From JAWBSP01 sp964632175 (GTDB lineage: Archaea > Hadarchaeota > Hadarchaeia > Hadarchaeales > JAWBSP01), in NCBI GenBank assembly GCA_964632175.1, contig CAZWBJ010000001.1:1-64000 (forward strand): a stretch of 64,000 bases of DNA, given 5' to 3'. The notes beneath the pieces were generated by a model, which saw only the letters and a list, made by a program, of their open reading frames with translations, had not been told where the DNA came from and ran no database searches. Positions 15,692 through 24,501 of this stretch are shown in pieces. Both the position numbers and the translations under genes were made by a program. Every line of letters begins with the position of its first letter. Within the stretch, counting starts at the first letter, position 1.

Positions 15692-17202
15692 CGCAAGGCC
15701 TTCCTCAGCTGAAGTAGGATGAAACCAAAGAGGACGAAGATGGCGATTATCTCGAGTCTACCTGCCCACATGAGGAAGATGTAGGTGAGCTTGAGGGCCG
15801 CTGGCATGGAGGGTGAAGTGATCCCGCAGCTCAGTCCAGCGTTTGCCAGGGCCGAGGCGCTCTCAAACAGTGAGGGTCCTAGTGGGTAGCCGAAGGAGGC
15901 AGTGATGAGAGTCCCTGTACCCAGCAGGAGAAGATATGAGAGCGCGACAACGGCCGCTCCTCTTATCACCACCTCCGTTATGGGATTCCTCCCTAGGTGA
16001 TAGTAGGTTTCCCCCGCCACGGCGGAGCTGGGGAGGAAGGTCTTCCTAATCTCTAGCAGGAGTGATTTGAATAAAATCCCCACCCGCAGGTTCTTTATCC
16101 CTCCGCTGGTGGAGTTAGCCGACCCGCCGATGATCATTAGTGCCGAGAGCACCAGCAGAACCGGAACCGGCCAGAGGTACATGATGTAGGAGCCGGGAGC
16201 AGTTTGGAAACCTGTGGTGGTTTGGGCTGAAACTAAGTGGAAAAATCCCTTCCTGAAGGCGGTGAGGGTGGAGGGGTAGAACGAGTGCGACAAGTAGGAC
16301 CCCACCAGGAGGCATCCAATCAGCATCGAGAGGATGAAGAACCTCACCTCGATGTCTCTTAGCATTTCCCCCCTTCTCCCCGTGAGTACTGCGTAGTGAA
16401 GATTGAAGTTGAGAGATCCCAGAATCATGAGGATGAGGGCTACCACTTCAATGAGGAAGCTGTGGTAGTAGAGCAGGTTCTGAGAGTGTGTGCTGAAACC
16501 TCCCGTGGCGTAGGCCGTCATGCTGTGGTTCAGGCCGTCGAAGAACGCATCGCTTGGTTTCTGCCCCTCCCACGTCCCAGCGAGGGTGAAGAGCAGGGTC
16601 CCGAGGATGAGAAAGGTGAAGGCTATGCCCGCGATCCTTCTGGAGGTTCTTACTATGCTGGGCCTTATTCCCATCTCTCTCGCCTCCCCCTTGAAAAGGA
16701 GGAAGGAACCTATCTGAGTCCTCCCTAGGATACAGAGAGAGATAACCACGATCCCAATGCCGTCTCCTACGAACTGGAGGAGATGCCTGAAGAAATTGAT
16801 GCTTCTGGGCAAAAGGTCGGCACGCTGGGTGAGGGTGAGACCAGTACCAGTGAATCCGCTGGTGGACTCAAAGAAGGAGTTAAGGAAAGATCCATAGTGC
16901 CCGCTAAACCACAGTGGGAGGGAGCCGAAAAAAGGGGCCATCAGCCAGAGGAGTGCTGCTACCACGATGGCGTGCTTCAGTTCCATATCGCGCTCGGTGG
17001 TACATCCATGCTCAAGTAGGGCACAGATGATCAGGGAGAGGGAAAAGCCCAGCAGGAAGGAGGGAAGCAGGTTAAATTCGGAGTAGAGGCAGGCCACCAA
17101 CGCGGGCGGAAGGAGGAGAAAGCTGAGGACCCTAGAGAACCTCCCCAAGTGATGTCCTACAATTTTGAGGTCCTCCGCGGTGGGGGAAATCAACTCAGAC
17201 AC
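15688..17202 (-). CDS. trkH: Potassium uptake protein TrkH
   Basis: A 504-aa polytopic channel-like subunit with four M1-P-M2 repeats. Pore loops are visible as S-T-S-G-F-T-G-T-G, A-T-G-G-F-S-T, A-Q-T-T-T-G-F-Q-T and N-A-G-L-S. It imports K+ under control of the nucleotide-binding TrkA ring. GTG 17,202 lies inside the tail of a 47-aa micro-ORF, which separates it from trkA. Confidence 0.9.
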   Translation of the reverse strand: MSELISPTAEDLKIVGHHLGRFSRVLSFLLLPPALVACLYSEFNLLPSFLLGFSLSLIICALLEHGCTTERDMELKHAIVVAALLWLMAPFFGSLPLWFSGHYGSFLNSFFESTSGFTGTGLTLTQRADLLPRSINFFRHLLQFVGDGIGIVVISLCILGRTQIGSFLLFKGEAREMGIRPSIVRTSRRIAGIAFTFLILGTLLFTLAGTWEGQKPSDAFFDGLNHSMTAYATGGFSTHSQNLLYYHSFLIEVVALILMILGSLNFNLHYAVLTGRRGEMLRDIEVRFFILSMLIGCLLVGSYLSHSFYPSTLTAFRKGFFHLVSAQTTTGFQTAPGSYIMYLWPVPVLLVLSALMIIGGSANSTSGGIKNLRVGILFKSLLLEIRKTFLPSSAVAGETYYHLGRNPITEVVIRGAAVVALSYLLLLGTGTLITASFGYPLGPSLFESASALANAGLSCGITSPSMPAALKLTYIFLMWAGRLEIIAIFVLFGFILLQLRKALR

Positions 17203-17338
17203 CCAGAGAGACCAGGTAACACACCATCAAGCCTAGGGCTAGGAGGAGGAAGCATAGTCCCAGCTCCTCTAACATTCCTGCTAGGAGGCTGAAGTTCCTC
17301 TTGAAGGTTTCCTTCAGGCTGAATTCACGGAGACCCAT
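17195..17338 (-). CDS. 47-aa membrane micro-ORF between trkA and trkH
   Basis: ATG at 17,338 shares one base with the trkA stop (TAATG) and the TGA at 17,195-17,197 lies 8 nt inside trkH, so the three genes are continuously coupled. The protein has a basic amphipathic N-terminus (L-K-E-T-F-K-R-N-F) and a single hydrophobic helix (residues 24-46). It resembles small regulatory subunits of transporters such as KdpF in style only. It belongs to no family I know. Confidence 0.6.
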   Translation of the reverse strand: MGLREFSLKETFKRNFSLLAGMLEELGLCFLLLALGLMVCYLVSLGV

Positions 17339-18000
17339 TACAGAAGGAGCTTCAGGGTTTTTCTTATAGCAACCTCTTCCCCTATAAGGGCCAGCACATC
17401 CCCCCTCCGCAGGACGGTGCCTCCGTGCGGGATGATGAGGCTCCCTCCTCTGTAGATGGCCCCTATCACGCAGCCTTTGGGTATCTGGAGGCTCTCGATG
17501 GTCTTGCCCTCTGCTGGGGAGCCCTCCGAAAGGGTGATCTCCACCGCACGGGTGAGAGTTCCGGAAAGGAGGACGGAAACCGTGCCGGGGAGCGAGATGG
17601 CGTTCTCTAGGACGAAGGCGGAAACGTGGGAGGGGCTGAAAACGAAATCTATGCCGGTTTCCTGCGCGGTTTTGATCATCTCGGGGTTTTCCACCCTAGC
17701 CAAGGTGAGGGGGATCTGGAACGTGTGTTTGGCCATGTGGCAGGCCACAATGTTGTGGCTGTCGTCCCCCGTGACCCCCACAAAGGCATCCGCCTGCCTA
17801 GCCCCCGCGTCCTCCAGTGCTTTTCTGGAGGTAGCGTCTCCATTGATTATCAGCGCGTTCATCTTCGAAGCCAGCGCCTCGCACACCTCCTTCTCTTTTT
17901 CTATGATGACCACGTCCAGCCCCTTTTTCAGAAGGAGCTCGGCCAGCCTGGAACCTATCCTTCCTCCCCCCGCAATGATGACGTACTCCGGTACTTTCAC
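17338..18000 (-). CDS. trkA: TrkA potassium-uptake regulatory subunit
   Basis: A 220-aa cytoplasmic protein with a Rossmann RCK-N domain (I-I-A-G-G-G-R-I-G-S-R-L at 8-19, then I-I-E-K-E acidic end of strand 2) that binds NAD or ATP, and an RCK-C domain (about 140-220, ending G-D-V-L-A-L-I-G). It gates TrkH. GTG start, supported by a TATA-like box about 25 nt upstream. Confidence 0.9.
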   Translation of the reverse strand: MKVPEYVIIAGGGRIGSRLAELLLKKGLDVVIIEKEKEVCEALASKMNALIINGDATSRKALEDAGARQADAFVGVTGDDSHNIVACHMAKHTFQIPLTLARVENPEMIKTAQETGIDFVFSPSHVSAFVLENAISLPGTVSVLLSGTLTRAVEITLSEGSPAEGKTIESLQIPKGCVIGAIYRGGSLIIPHGGTVLRRGDVLALIGEEVAIRKTLKLLL

Positions 18001-18001
18001 G

Positions 18002-18009
18002 CTTTAATT
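18002..18009 (+). promoter_or_regulatory. TATA box of the GalT-like gene
   Basis: CTTTAATT about 25 nt before ATG 18,030, starting directly after the divergent trkA GTG. Confidence 0.45.
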
Positions 18010-18021
18010 GGCGAGGGTGCT

Positions 18022-18030
18022 TTTTTAAAA
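18022..18030 (-). promoter_or_regulatory. TATA box of trkA
   Basis: Reverse-strand TTTTAAAAA about 25 nt before the trkA GTG; it overlaps the first base of the divergent GalT-like start codon, so the two promoters interlock within 30 bp. Confidence 0.5.
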
Positions 18031-19076
18031 TGCCGTTGGAGTTCGAGAAGGTGGTGGGGGTTGCCGAGTTCCTCAGTCCCTTGCAGGGCTTTTCCAAAAC
18101 CGTTCATCTCGTGGAGTACAGAAAGGACCCGCTCACGGGGTTTTGGTCAAGGATTAACGTGGAGAGGTCGAAAAGAACCAAGTATTCCGTTGAAAAAGTT
18201 GAAATAAACCAATTTATCGAGAAATCTGGAAAAATGTGCTTTTTCTGCCCTCAAAATTTGGAAACCTCAACCCCCAAATTCAGTTTCGGCACGGGGAGGA
18301 TACAAGTGGGGGAGGCCAGGGTCTTCCCAAACCTCTTCCCCTTCGGGGAGCACCACGCGGTGGTGGCCTTATGTGAGAGCCATTTTGTTTTTCCCTCTCA
18401 GTTTCAACCTAGGCTTATAGCTGATGGGCTGAGGGCGAGCCTGAGGTACTTTCAGGAGGTCCTGAAGGTCGATCAGGAGGCCAAATTTTGTACCATAAAT
18501 TGGAACTACATGCCACCCGCAGCTGCCAGCGTGGTTCACCCGCATCTCCAGATTCTGGCAGACAAGAAACCCACCTCCTACCTGGGCCTCCTCCTCCAGA
18601 AGAGCAAGGAATACGCGGAGGAGAACCGCTCCAGTTACTGGATAGATCTCATCACGGAGGAGAGGAGGCGGGGGGAGAGGCTAATCATGGAAAACGAGTC
18701 TCTTTCCTGCATAGCCAGCTTCTCGCCCCAGGCAAACAATGAGCTCCTTTTGGTGTTCAAGAAGATTTCCTCCCTTCTGGACATGGACGAGCGGGATATC
18801 GAGGATTTTGCCCAAGTGGCGTGCAAGGTTCTGAGGGTGTATGGGGAAATGGGAATAGACAGCTTCAACATGGCGTTCTTCTCCGCCCCTCCCGGAACGG
18901 ATCACTACAGGCTCAACGTTAAATTCGTCTCTCGCCCTAATCTCAGGCACATTTACATCTCCGATACGGGATTCATGGAGAGGCTTCACTATGAGCCAGT
19001 AATCGAAACCTTGCCCGAGGAGACGGCAGCGAGGTTCAGGGCGATGCTCTCAGGAGAGGGGTCACAAGTTTCCTGA
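18030..19076 (+). CDS. GalT/HIT-superfamily nucleotidyltransferase
   Basis: A 348-aa protein of the galactose-1-phosphate uridylyltransferase type. It has the catalytic H-P-H-L-Q motif (about 170), a preceding N-W-N-Y-M-P-P segment and a possible zinc site C-F-F-C (about 72-75). The second half carries a degenerate HIT repeat (P-G-T-D-H-Y-R-L-N-V-K-F). It presumably transfers a nucleoside monophosphate between sugar phosphates; the sugar is unknown and no Leloir genes are adjacent. Its end overlaps the convergent tmk by 41 bp. Confidence 0.8.
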   Translation: MPLEFEKVVGVAEFLSPLQGFSKTVHLVEYRKDPLTGFWSRINVERSKRTKYSVEKVEINQFIEKSGKMCFFCPQNLETSTPKFSFGTGRIQVGEARVFPNLFPFGEHHAVVALCESHFVFPSQFQPRLIADGLRASLRYFQEVLKVDQEAKFCTINWNYMPPAAASVVHPHLQILADKKPTSYLGLLLQKSKEYAEENRSSYWIDLITEERRRGERLIMENESLSCIASFSPQANNELLLVFKKISSLLDMDERDIEDFAQVACKVLRVYGEMGIDSFNMAFFSAPPGTDHYRLNVKFVSRPNLRHIYISDTGFMERLHYEPVIETLPEETAARFRAMLSGEGSQVS

Positions 19077-19659
19077 TTTTCTCCGCAAGAACGCTGGGCT
19101 CTAGGCTGCCGTCTAGGATGGGAAGCTTCTCCTTTCTGAAGAGAAGCAAGTAATTTTTTCTCACCTCCTCTTGGAAGCTCCTGTTTTTCTCGAATTCATC
19201 CAGCATTTTTCCCTTCATTCTTTTCGTTGCCACCTCCACTGGGACATCGAGTAACACCACAAGGTCGGGGGGTAAAAAATGCTTGTTAAGGTCTCTGATG
19301 ACCTGCTCCGGGACTCCTCTCGCCTGCTGATAGGCCAGGGAGGAATGGATGTACCTTTCACATACCACAATTCTGCCTCTCCTGAGTGCGGGTTTGATGG
19401 TTTTCTCGAGATGGTAGCACCTGTCCGCCGCGAAGAGCATGGTCTCTGCAAGCGGGGGAAAGTTCGCCCTTCCTCTCATCATCTGGTGGAGCAACCTCCC
19501 GATTGGTCCATCCGTCGGCTCGGCTGTGAGAGTTACTCTCCTGCCAAGCGAGTTCACCCACCGTGCCAAGAGCCTCGCTTGGGTGCTCTTCCCACATCCG
19601 TCGAGCCCCTCTAGGCAAATGAAGATCCCTCTCACAGTTTGGTTGGGATGGGCAGGCAT
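19036..19659 (-). CDS. tmk: Thymidylate kinase
   Basis: A 207-aa dTMP kinase making dTDP for DNA synthesis. P-loop G-L-D-G-C-G-K-S-T (about 18-26), the E-P-T-D motif and C-E-R-Y-I-H-S-S-L-A-Y-Q (DRY-like) identify it. The first residues overlap the end of the M50 protease gene by 28 bp, so the true start may be the internal position just before G-I-F-I-C-L-E-G. Confidence 0.9.
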   Translation of the reverse strand: MPAHPNQTVRGIFICLEGLDGCGKSTQARLLARWVNSLGRRVTLTAEPTDGPIGRLLHQMMRGRANFPPLAETMLFAADRCYHLEKTIKPALRRGRIVVCERYIHSSLAYQQARGVPEQVIRDLNKHFLPPDLVVLLDVPVEVATKRMKGKMLDEFEKNRSFQEEVRKNYLLLFRKEKLPILDGSLEPSVLAEKIRKLVTPLLRASP

Positions 19660-20762
19660 AAAAGAAGAATCAGTAGAGAGACCGCAGCCATCTTTCGGTA
19701 TTTTCTGGAAACCTCAGAGAGGTCATCTAGCGCCCCCGGATGTGGTTGATTGAAGAGAAGGAGGATGAGCAGGCCCCATGCCCAGCAATAGGGAAAAATG
19801 AAACCCGTGAAAAGGAGGGAGAATCCAAGGAGGCGGGTTAGTTTGTAGTGTTGGTTAGCGCTAGTGATCCCCCTGAAAATGTGTCCACCGTCCAGTTGCC
19901 CAGCTGGCAGAAGATTCAGGGCAGTAACCATTAGCATGGCGGAGCCGGAGAAAAGGAGGGGGTTGAGCCGGATGGAGGGGGTTCTGGTTAGAAGTAGCAG
20001 AAGCACGGGAAGCATGGGAAGGGAAACACCCTCCACACCGGCCGGCTGAAGCAGACCGAAAAGCAGAGTTAAGAGGGCGAGGAGGAATCCCATCATGGGC
20101 CCTAGGAAACCCATTTCCATCATGGCTTCTTTGGTTCTCACCGGTTTTTTTGCCACGATAACAGCACCAAAGGTTCCCAGAAGCGGTGGGGCCGGGATGA
20201 AGAAGGGGGCGGAAATTTCGGTTCTGTTCCTTTTTGCTGCGAGTCGGTGCCCGGCTTCATGAGCCCCTAGGATGACCATAAGGGAGGAGGAGAAGACAAA
20301 GGCGCTTGCCAGATCTTTAAATGAATACAATCCGGCCAGGAGCGTGGTACCTGCAGTGGCCACCAGCAGGAGAAGGTTCACCCAGATTTTTTCCGTGCGC
20401 GAGGGGGGGAGTTTGGCGAGGAAAATTCTTATCCCTCCCTCCTTCCTCATCACCACGAAGTAGCCTCTGGACTCCAGCTCGTCTGAGAGGGAGAGGAAGG
20501 AGCGTTTGGGGTCAGAACTTTCGACCTCAGCCTCCATTCCCATCTCCGTCTTCCTGAAGTCTAGAATCTCAAAGTGTTTGCAAACTAGCTCAAGCAGCCC
20601 CCCCAATTCCGGTGGAGTCTCCCTGCCGGTGATTGCCATGTCTCCCCCGCACCGACACTCTCCCTTGAGCAGTTCTCCAAATCCGAGGGAGGACATTCGG
20701 TATTCGGTGCGCCCGCAGGCCAAGCAGGTAAACTTGGCGACGGGAAGATTCACCCCCTCCAC
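19632..20762 (-). CDS. Site-2-protease-like M50 membrane metalloprotease
   Basis: A 376-aa membrane protein with the zinc-binding H-E-A-G-H motif in a transmembrane helix (about 165-169) and the second motif L-D-G-G-H (near residue 293), typical of M50 intramembrane proteases that release regulators or clear membrane proteins. The N-terminus has a zinc-ribbon-like pair (C-L-A-C, C-R-C). GTG start at 20,762, overlapping ubiX by 13 bp; another in-frame GTG lies three codons later. Confidence 0.85.
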   Translation of the reverse strand: MEGVNLPVAKFTCLACGRTEYRMSSLGFGELLKGECRCGGDMAITGRETPPELGGLLELVCKHFEILDFRKTEMGMEAEVESSDPKRSFLSLSDELESRGYFVVMRKEGGIRIFLAKLPPSRTEKIWVNLLLLVATAGTTLLAGLYSFKDLASAFVFSSSLMVILGAHEAGHRLAAKRNRTEISAPFFIPAPPLLGTFGAVIVAKKPVRTKEAMMEMGFLGPMMGFLLALLTLLFGLLQPAGVEGVSLPMLPVLLLLLTRTPSIRLNPLLFSGSAMLMVTALNLLPAGQLDGGHIFRGITSANQHYKLTRLLGFSLLFTGFIFPYCWAWGLLILLLFNQPHPGALDDLSEVSRKYRKMAAVSLLILLLCLPIPTKL

Positions 20763-21304
20763 CCCCGGTAAAGCTGATGTGGCAGTCCCAAAGCTTCGAG
20801 TATTTTCCCCACTATGAAATCGACGAGATCCTGAATGTCCTTTGGCTGGTGGTAGAAGCCTGGGCAGGCGGGAAGAATGATAGCCCCCGCCATCTTCAAA
20901 CGGAGCAGGTTCTCTAAGTGGATCTGGTCCAGCGGCGTTTCCCTCGGAACTACCACGAGCTTTCTCCCCTGCTTGAGGGTGACCTCTGCAGCCCTTGTGA
21001 TAAGGTTATCCGAGATCCCGTGGGCGATGCATGCGAGCGTTTTCATGCTGCACGGCACAATCACCATCCCATCGGTGTGATAGGAGCCGCTGGAGAGAGG
21101 GGAGAGCATATCCTCTTCAGAATAGAAGCGCGTGGATAGTGCTTTCAAGTCCTCAACCTTCTTCCCGGTTTCCAGCTCGAGGATTTTTTGCGCCGTTTTG
21201 GAGATGATCAGCTCTATTTCTACCCCATGCTCGTGAAGTGCTTCCAGCGTTCTTACTCCGTAGGCGGCCCCACTTGCTCCAGTTACTGCAACCACTATCC
21301 GCAC
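20750..21304 (-). CDS. ubiX: UbiX-like flavin prenyltransferase
   Basis: A 184-aa flavoprotein that attaches a dimethylallyl group to FMN, making the prenyl-FMN cofactor of UbiD decarboxylases. N-terminal V-A-V-T-G-A-S-G-A-A-Y-G, S-S-G-S-Y-H-T-D-G and P-R-E-T-P-L are family signatures. No ubiD is in this window. Confidence 0.9.
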   Translation of the reverse strand: MRIVVAVTGASGAAYGVRTLEALHEHGVEIELIISKTAQKILELETGKKVEDLKALSTRFYSEEDMLSPLSSGSYHTDGMVIVPCSMKTLACIAHGISDNLITRAAEVTLKQGRKLVVVPRETPLDQIHLENLLRLKMAGAIILPACPGFYHQPKDIQDLVDFIVGKILEALGLPHQLYRGWRG

Positions 21305-21320
21305 ATCTAACTAGTTTCAA

Positions 21321-21330
21321 AACTTTAAGG
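21321..21330 (-). promoter_or_regulatory. TATA box of the ubiX-M50-tmk unit
   Basis: Reverse-strand CCTTAAAGTT about 22 nt before the ubiX ATG. Confidence 0.4.
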
Positions 21331-21344
21331 AGGGGCTAGCCTAG

Positions 21345-21353
21345 GTTTATTTT
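21345..21353 (+). promoter_or_regulatory. TATA box of thrS
   Basis: GTTTATTTT-like element about 24 nt before ATG 21,373. Confidence 0.4.
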
Positions 21354-21372
21354 AGTGGGGACCTTATAAGAA

Positions 21373-23226
21373 ATGCGGCTCCTGCTCATCCACGCCGACT
21401 ATCTGGAGTTTGAGGTAAAGCAACCCACTCCCGCCGCCGAGAAGGTAGAACAAAAGAGCGGAAGGTTTGAGGAGTGCTTGGTGGTGTTTGCGACAGTGGA
21501 GGAGAGGGACGAGGCCAATCCGGAGGCGGTGGCGGGGAAGGCCTCCCAGGAGATAGAGGATGTGCTGGAGAAGGTTAGGGCACCGAGGATTGTTCTTTAC
21601 CCGTATGCTCACCTGAGTTCTTCGTTGGCTACTCCTTCCGGCGCTGTGCGAATTCTGGAACTCGTGAGGGAGAAGCTGGCTGCGGGGGGTCATGAGGTTG
21701 CCCGACTTCCGTTTGGATGGTACAAGGCCTTTAAACTGAGTTGTAAGGGACATCCGCTGAGCGAGCTCTCCAAGGAGATAGTTGCGGAGGGAGAAGAAAA
21801 ACCGACGGCAGCAGTTGCGGCGGTGCCGAGCGAGTTCCTCCTGCTCGAGCCGGATGGAAGTGAGCACAAAATAGATTTGGAGAAATTGGATGCCGAGCCG
21901 CTCGGGAGGTACCCGGATCTCAGACAGTTCCTGCTCAGCGAGGAGCTGGGGCAGAGGAGCGGAAAGGAACCGGCCCATCTGAAACTGATGAGGCGTTTGG
22001 AGATGGCGGACTACGAACCGGCAAGTGATGTTGGGCACTTCAGGTTTTATCCAAATGGACTCTTAGTGAAGGATCTCCTTCAGGAGCTTGCCATACGGCT
22101 GGCATCGGAGCTTGGAGCCATGAGGGTGGAAACCCCTCTCATGTACAGGGAGAGTGAGCCAGACATAGCCGAGCAGGCTTCTAGGTTCTATCAAAAGGAC
22201 TACAGGATAAAGTTGCCGAACTACTCCCTCCTCCTCAGGTTTGCTGGCGATTTTGGTCTCTTCAAGATGATGAAGGATACGGTGGTCAGCTACAAGCAGC
22301 TACCGGTGAGGATATTCGAACTTTCTCCCTCCTATCGGCTGGAACAGAGCGGCGAGTGCGTGGGCCTCAAGAGGTTGAGGGCTTTTACCATGCCGGATCT
22401 CCACTGCTTCTGCAGCGGGCTGGATCAGGCTCTCGAGGAGTATGAGCTTCTTTTCAAAAAGTATTTTGAACTCACCAAATCCATGGAAATCGATTTCGTG
22501 ATAGTTTTCAGGGCGACTAGAGAGTTCTACGAAAAGGAAAGAGACTTTATTGTCAGGCTCCTCCGCTCTGTGCAGAAGCCAGCTTTGGTTGAAGTCTTGG
22601 CTGAGCCCAAGCACTACTGGGTGTTGAAGCACGAGTTCCAGTTCATCGATTCTGCCGGAGGTAACGCGCAGTTGGCAACGGTTCAGCTAGACATAGAAGA
22701 CTCAGCGAGGTACGGAATCGGTTATGTGGATCAGGATGGGAAGAAGAAGGGATGCGTGATTTTACACTCCTCCATGGGTTCCATCGAGCGATGGCTTTAC
22801 GCCCTGTTGGAGCAGGCGGCTAAGAATTCGCAAGCCGGGAGACCACCTTCTCTCCCAGTCTGGCTGGCCCCCACCCAGGTTCGGTTCCTGCCTCTTTCAG
22901 AGAGATACCTCGACACATGCTTGAAAAGTGCCAGGTTCCTCATCCAGCAAGGGGTAAGGGCTGATGTGGATGATCGAGAGATGACCATCTCTAAGAAGGT
23001 GAGGGAGGCTGAGATGGATTGGGTGCCATTCATCGTGGTGGTGGGCGAGAAGGAAGAGAGGTCCGGGAAGCTGAGCGTGAGGATAAGGGGGGAAAAGGAA
23101 ACGAAGCTGCTAACTCTTGAGCATCTCGCGTCCGAGGTAAGGAAGCAGGTGGATGGAATGCCTTTCCGCCCCTCCAATCTTCCAGAACTTCTCTCAAAAA
23201 GACCAATTTTCGTGTCGGCGCACTGA
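21373..23226 (+). CDS. thrS: Threonyl-tRNA synthetase, archaeal type
   Basis: A 617-aa class II synthetase charging tRNA-Thr. The N-terminal domain (about 1-145; L-L-I-H-A-D-Y-L-E-F, Y-P-Y-A-H-L-S-S) is the archaeal editing domain, homologous to D-aminoacyl-tRNA deacylase and unlike the bacterial one, and it removes mischarged Ser. The catalytic core holds motif 2-like R-A-F-T-M-P-D-L-H and motif 3-like G-S-I-E-R. The anticodon-binding domain is at about 500-610. It is monocistronic with its own promoter. Confidence 0.95.
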   Translation: MRLLLIHADYLEFEVKQPTPAAEKVEQKSGRFEECLVVFATVEERDEANPEAVAGKASQEIEDVLEKVRAPRIVLYPYAHLSSSLATPSGAVRILELVREKLAAGGHEVARLPFGWYKAFKLSCKGHPLSELSKEIVAEGEEKPTAAVAAVPSEFLLLEPDGSEHKIDLEKLDAEPLGRYPDLRQFLLSEELGQRSGKEPAHLKLMRRLEMADYEPASDVGHFRFYPNGLLVKDLLQELAIRLASELGAMRVETPLMYRESEPDIAEQASRFYQKDYRIKLPNYSLLLRFAGDFGLFKMMKDTVVSYKQLPVRIFELSPSYRLEQSGECVGLKRLRAFTMPDLHCFCSGLDQALEEYELLFKKYFELTKSMEIDFVIVFRATREFYEKERDFIVRLLRSVQKPALVEVLAEPKHYWVLKHEFQFIDSAGGNAQLATVQLDIEDSARYGIGYVDQDGKKKGCVILHSSMGSIERWLYALLEQAAKNSQAGRPPSLPVWLAPTQVRFLPLSERYLDTCLKSARFLIQQGVRADVDDREMTISKKVREAEMDWVPFIVVVGEKEERSGKLSVRIRGEKETKLLTLEHLASEVRKQVDGMPFRPSNLPELLSKRPIFVSAH

Positions 23227-23243
23227 GTGTGTGCTGTCCGCAA

Positions 23244-23252
23244 GTTTTTTAA
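23244..23252 (+). promoter_or_regulatory. TATA box of the molybdenum-cofactor operon
   Basis: GTTTTTTAA-type element about 23-25 nt before ATG 23,271, the first gene of the wHTH-moaC-moaB-moeA run. Confidence 0.5.
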
Positions 23253-23270
23253 TCCCCCTCCTAGTTTTGG

Positions 23271-23552
23271 ATGGAGAAGCAGCTGTGGCCTCCTCTACCT
23301 TTAGAGGAAGAGGAGGAGGAAGAGGAGGGTGAGTGGATAGAGGAGGTGAGATTGGAGGTGATCGAGTTTCTCCTAAAGAGGTATGGCACTCTTACTCCCG
23401 CGGACATCGCTAGGGCACTAGGTTGGAAAACAAAGGAGGTCAAAGAGTTCTTGGCTCGACTTGAACACTGGGGGAGGGTGGAGAGGATTAAGCTGGGGAG
23501 AAAGCAGGTATGGGCCTACCGGGAGGGCCCTGCTACTCTAATGTATTACTAA
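23271..23552 (+). CDS. Small winged-helix protein leading the moco operon
   Basis: A 93-aa protein with a run of eight Glu near the N-terminus followed by a winged-helix fold (R-Y-G-T-L-T-P-A-D-I-A-R-A-L-G-W then a recognition helix K-E-V-K-E-F-L-A-R-L and a wing). It may regulate the downstream moaC-moaB-moeA genes (12 bp away), though many small archaeal wHTH proteins have other roles. The acidic N-terminus is unusual for a DNA binder. Confidence 0.65.
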   Translation: MEKQLWPPLPLEEEEEEEEGEWIEEVRLEVIEFLLKRYGTLTPADIARALGWKTKEVKEFLARLEHWGRVERIKLGRKQVWAYREGPATLMYY

Positions 23553-23564
23553 GTTCCTGTTTTG

Positions 23565-24011
23565 ATGGTTCCAGTAAAAATGGTTGACGTATCGGGGAAG
23601 AGGGGGGCCTATCGCGAGGCCACAGCGGAAGGGAAAATTCACCTCAGACCAGAAACGATAAAGGCCATCCGGGAGCGGAAGGTGGAGAAGGGGGAGGTAT
23701 TGACGGTAGCAGGTCTGGCGGCCCTAAACGCGGTCAAGAAAACCTCAGAAGTTCTCTTCCACTGTCATCCCTTGGAAATAACCTCCGTGGAGCCGGAGTT
23801 CAGGCTGGGGAAAGACACGGTGACGGTTTCTGTAAGGGTGAAAGGCACGGGGAAGACGGGGGTGGAGATGGAGGCACTAACGGGTGTCAGCGTGGCCCTT
23901 CTTACCGTCTGGGACATGGTGAAGGCCTGGGAGAAGGATGAAAAAGGGCAATATCCCTCCACTTGCATTTCAGACATAAGGGTGCTCAAGAAGGTGAAGG
24001 ATGAGTTTTAG
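23565..24011 (+). CDS. moaC: Cyclic pyranopterin monophosphate synthase MoaC
   Basis: A 148-aa enzyme converting the MoaA product (3',8-cyclo-H2-GTP) to cyclic pyranopterin monophosphate. Signatures: M-V-D-V-S-G-K, C-H-P-L (about 68) and the G-K-T-G-V-E-M-E-A-L-T-G-V-S core. ATG 23,565 is chosen over the TTG just before it. Its end overlaps moaB by 11 bp. moaA lies 20 kb away. Confidence 0.95.
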   Translation: MVPVKMVDVSGKRGAYREATAEGKIHLRPETIKAIRERKVEKGEVLTVAGLAALNAVKKTSEVLFHCHPLEITSVEPEFRLGKDTVTVSVRVKGTGKTGVEMEALTGVSVALLTVWDMVKAWEKDEKGQYPSTCISDIRVLKKVKDEF

Positions 24012-24501
24012 GGAGCACAGAGCGGCGGCCCCGGCGAGGGTGAAGGTGGCGGTGGTAACCATCAGCGATAAGAGGGTGGAGGGACAGGAGGAGGACGTTT
24101 CGGGAAAGATGCTGGAGGAGGGACTGATGAGGGAGGGGCATACCGTGGTGAGGCACCTGCTCCCCAATGACGGCAAAAAAATAGAGACCTTGATACGGGA
24201 GCTGATGCGGGGGGATGTGGATGTAATTGTCACCGTTGGTGGGACGGGGATCTCCTCTAGGGACGTTACCATCGAGAGCATAAGACCCCTTATTCAGAAG
24301 GAGCTACCGGGGTTCGGGGAGATGCTCAGGCACTTGGGATATCAGAAGATCGGCACGCCGGCGCTTCTCTCCAGGGCCTTGGCAGGGTTCGCGGAGGGCA
24401 AGCTCATCTTCTGCCTTCCGGGTGCTCCGGGCGCGGTGGCGGTGGGATTGGAGCTCATTCTCCCCGACTTGGCACATCTCGTGAGGCATGCGAGAGAATG
24501 A
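24001..24501 (+). CDS. moaB: Molybdopterin adenylyltransferase-like protein MoaB/MogA
   Basis: A 166-aa protein of the MoaB/Mog fold that adenylylates molybdopterin. V-T-I-S-D-K-R, T-V-G-G-T-G-I-S-S-R-D-V-T and L-P-G-A-P-G-A-V are conserved. It overlaps moaC and moeA, fitting one operon. Confidence 0.92.
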   Translation: MSFREHRAAAPARVKVAVVTISDKRVEGQEEDVSGKMLEEGLMREGHTVVRHLLPNDGKKIETLIRELMRGDVDVIVTVGGTGISSRDVTIESIRPLIQKELPGFGEMLRHLGYQKIGTPALLSRALAGFAEGKLIFCLPGAPGAVAVGLELILPDLAHLVRHARE

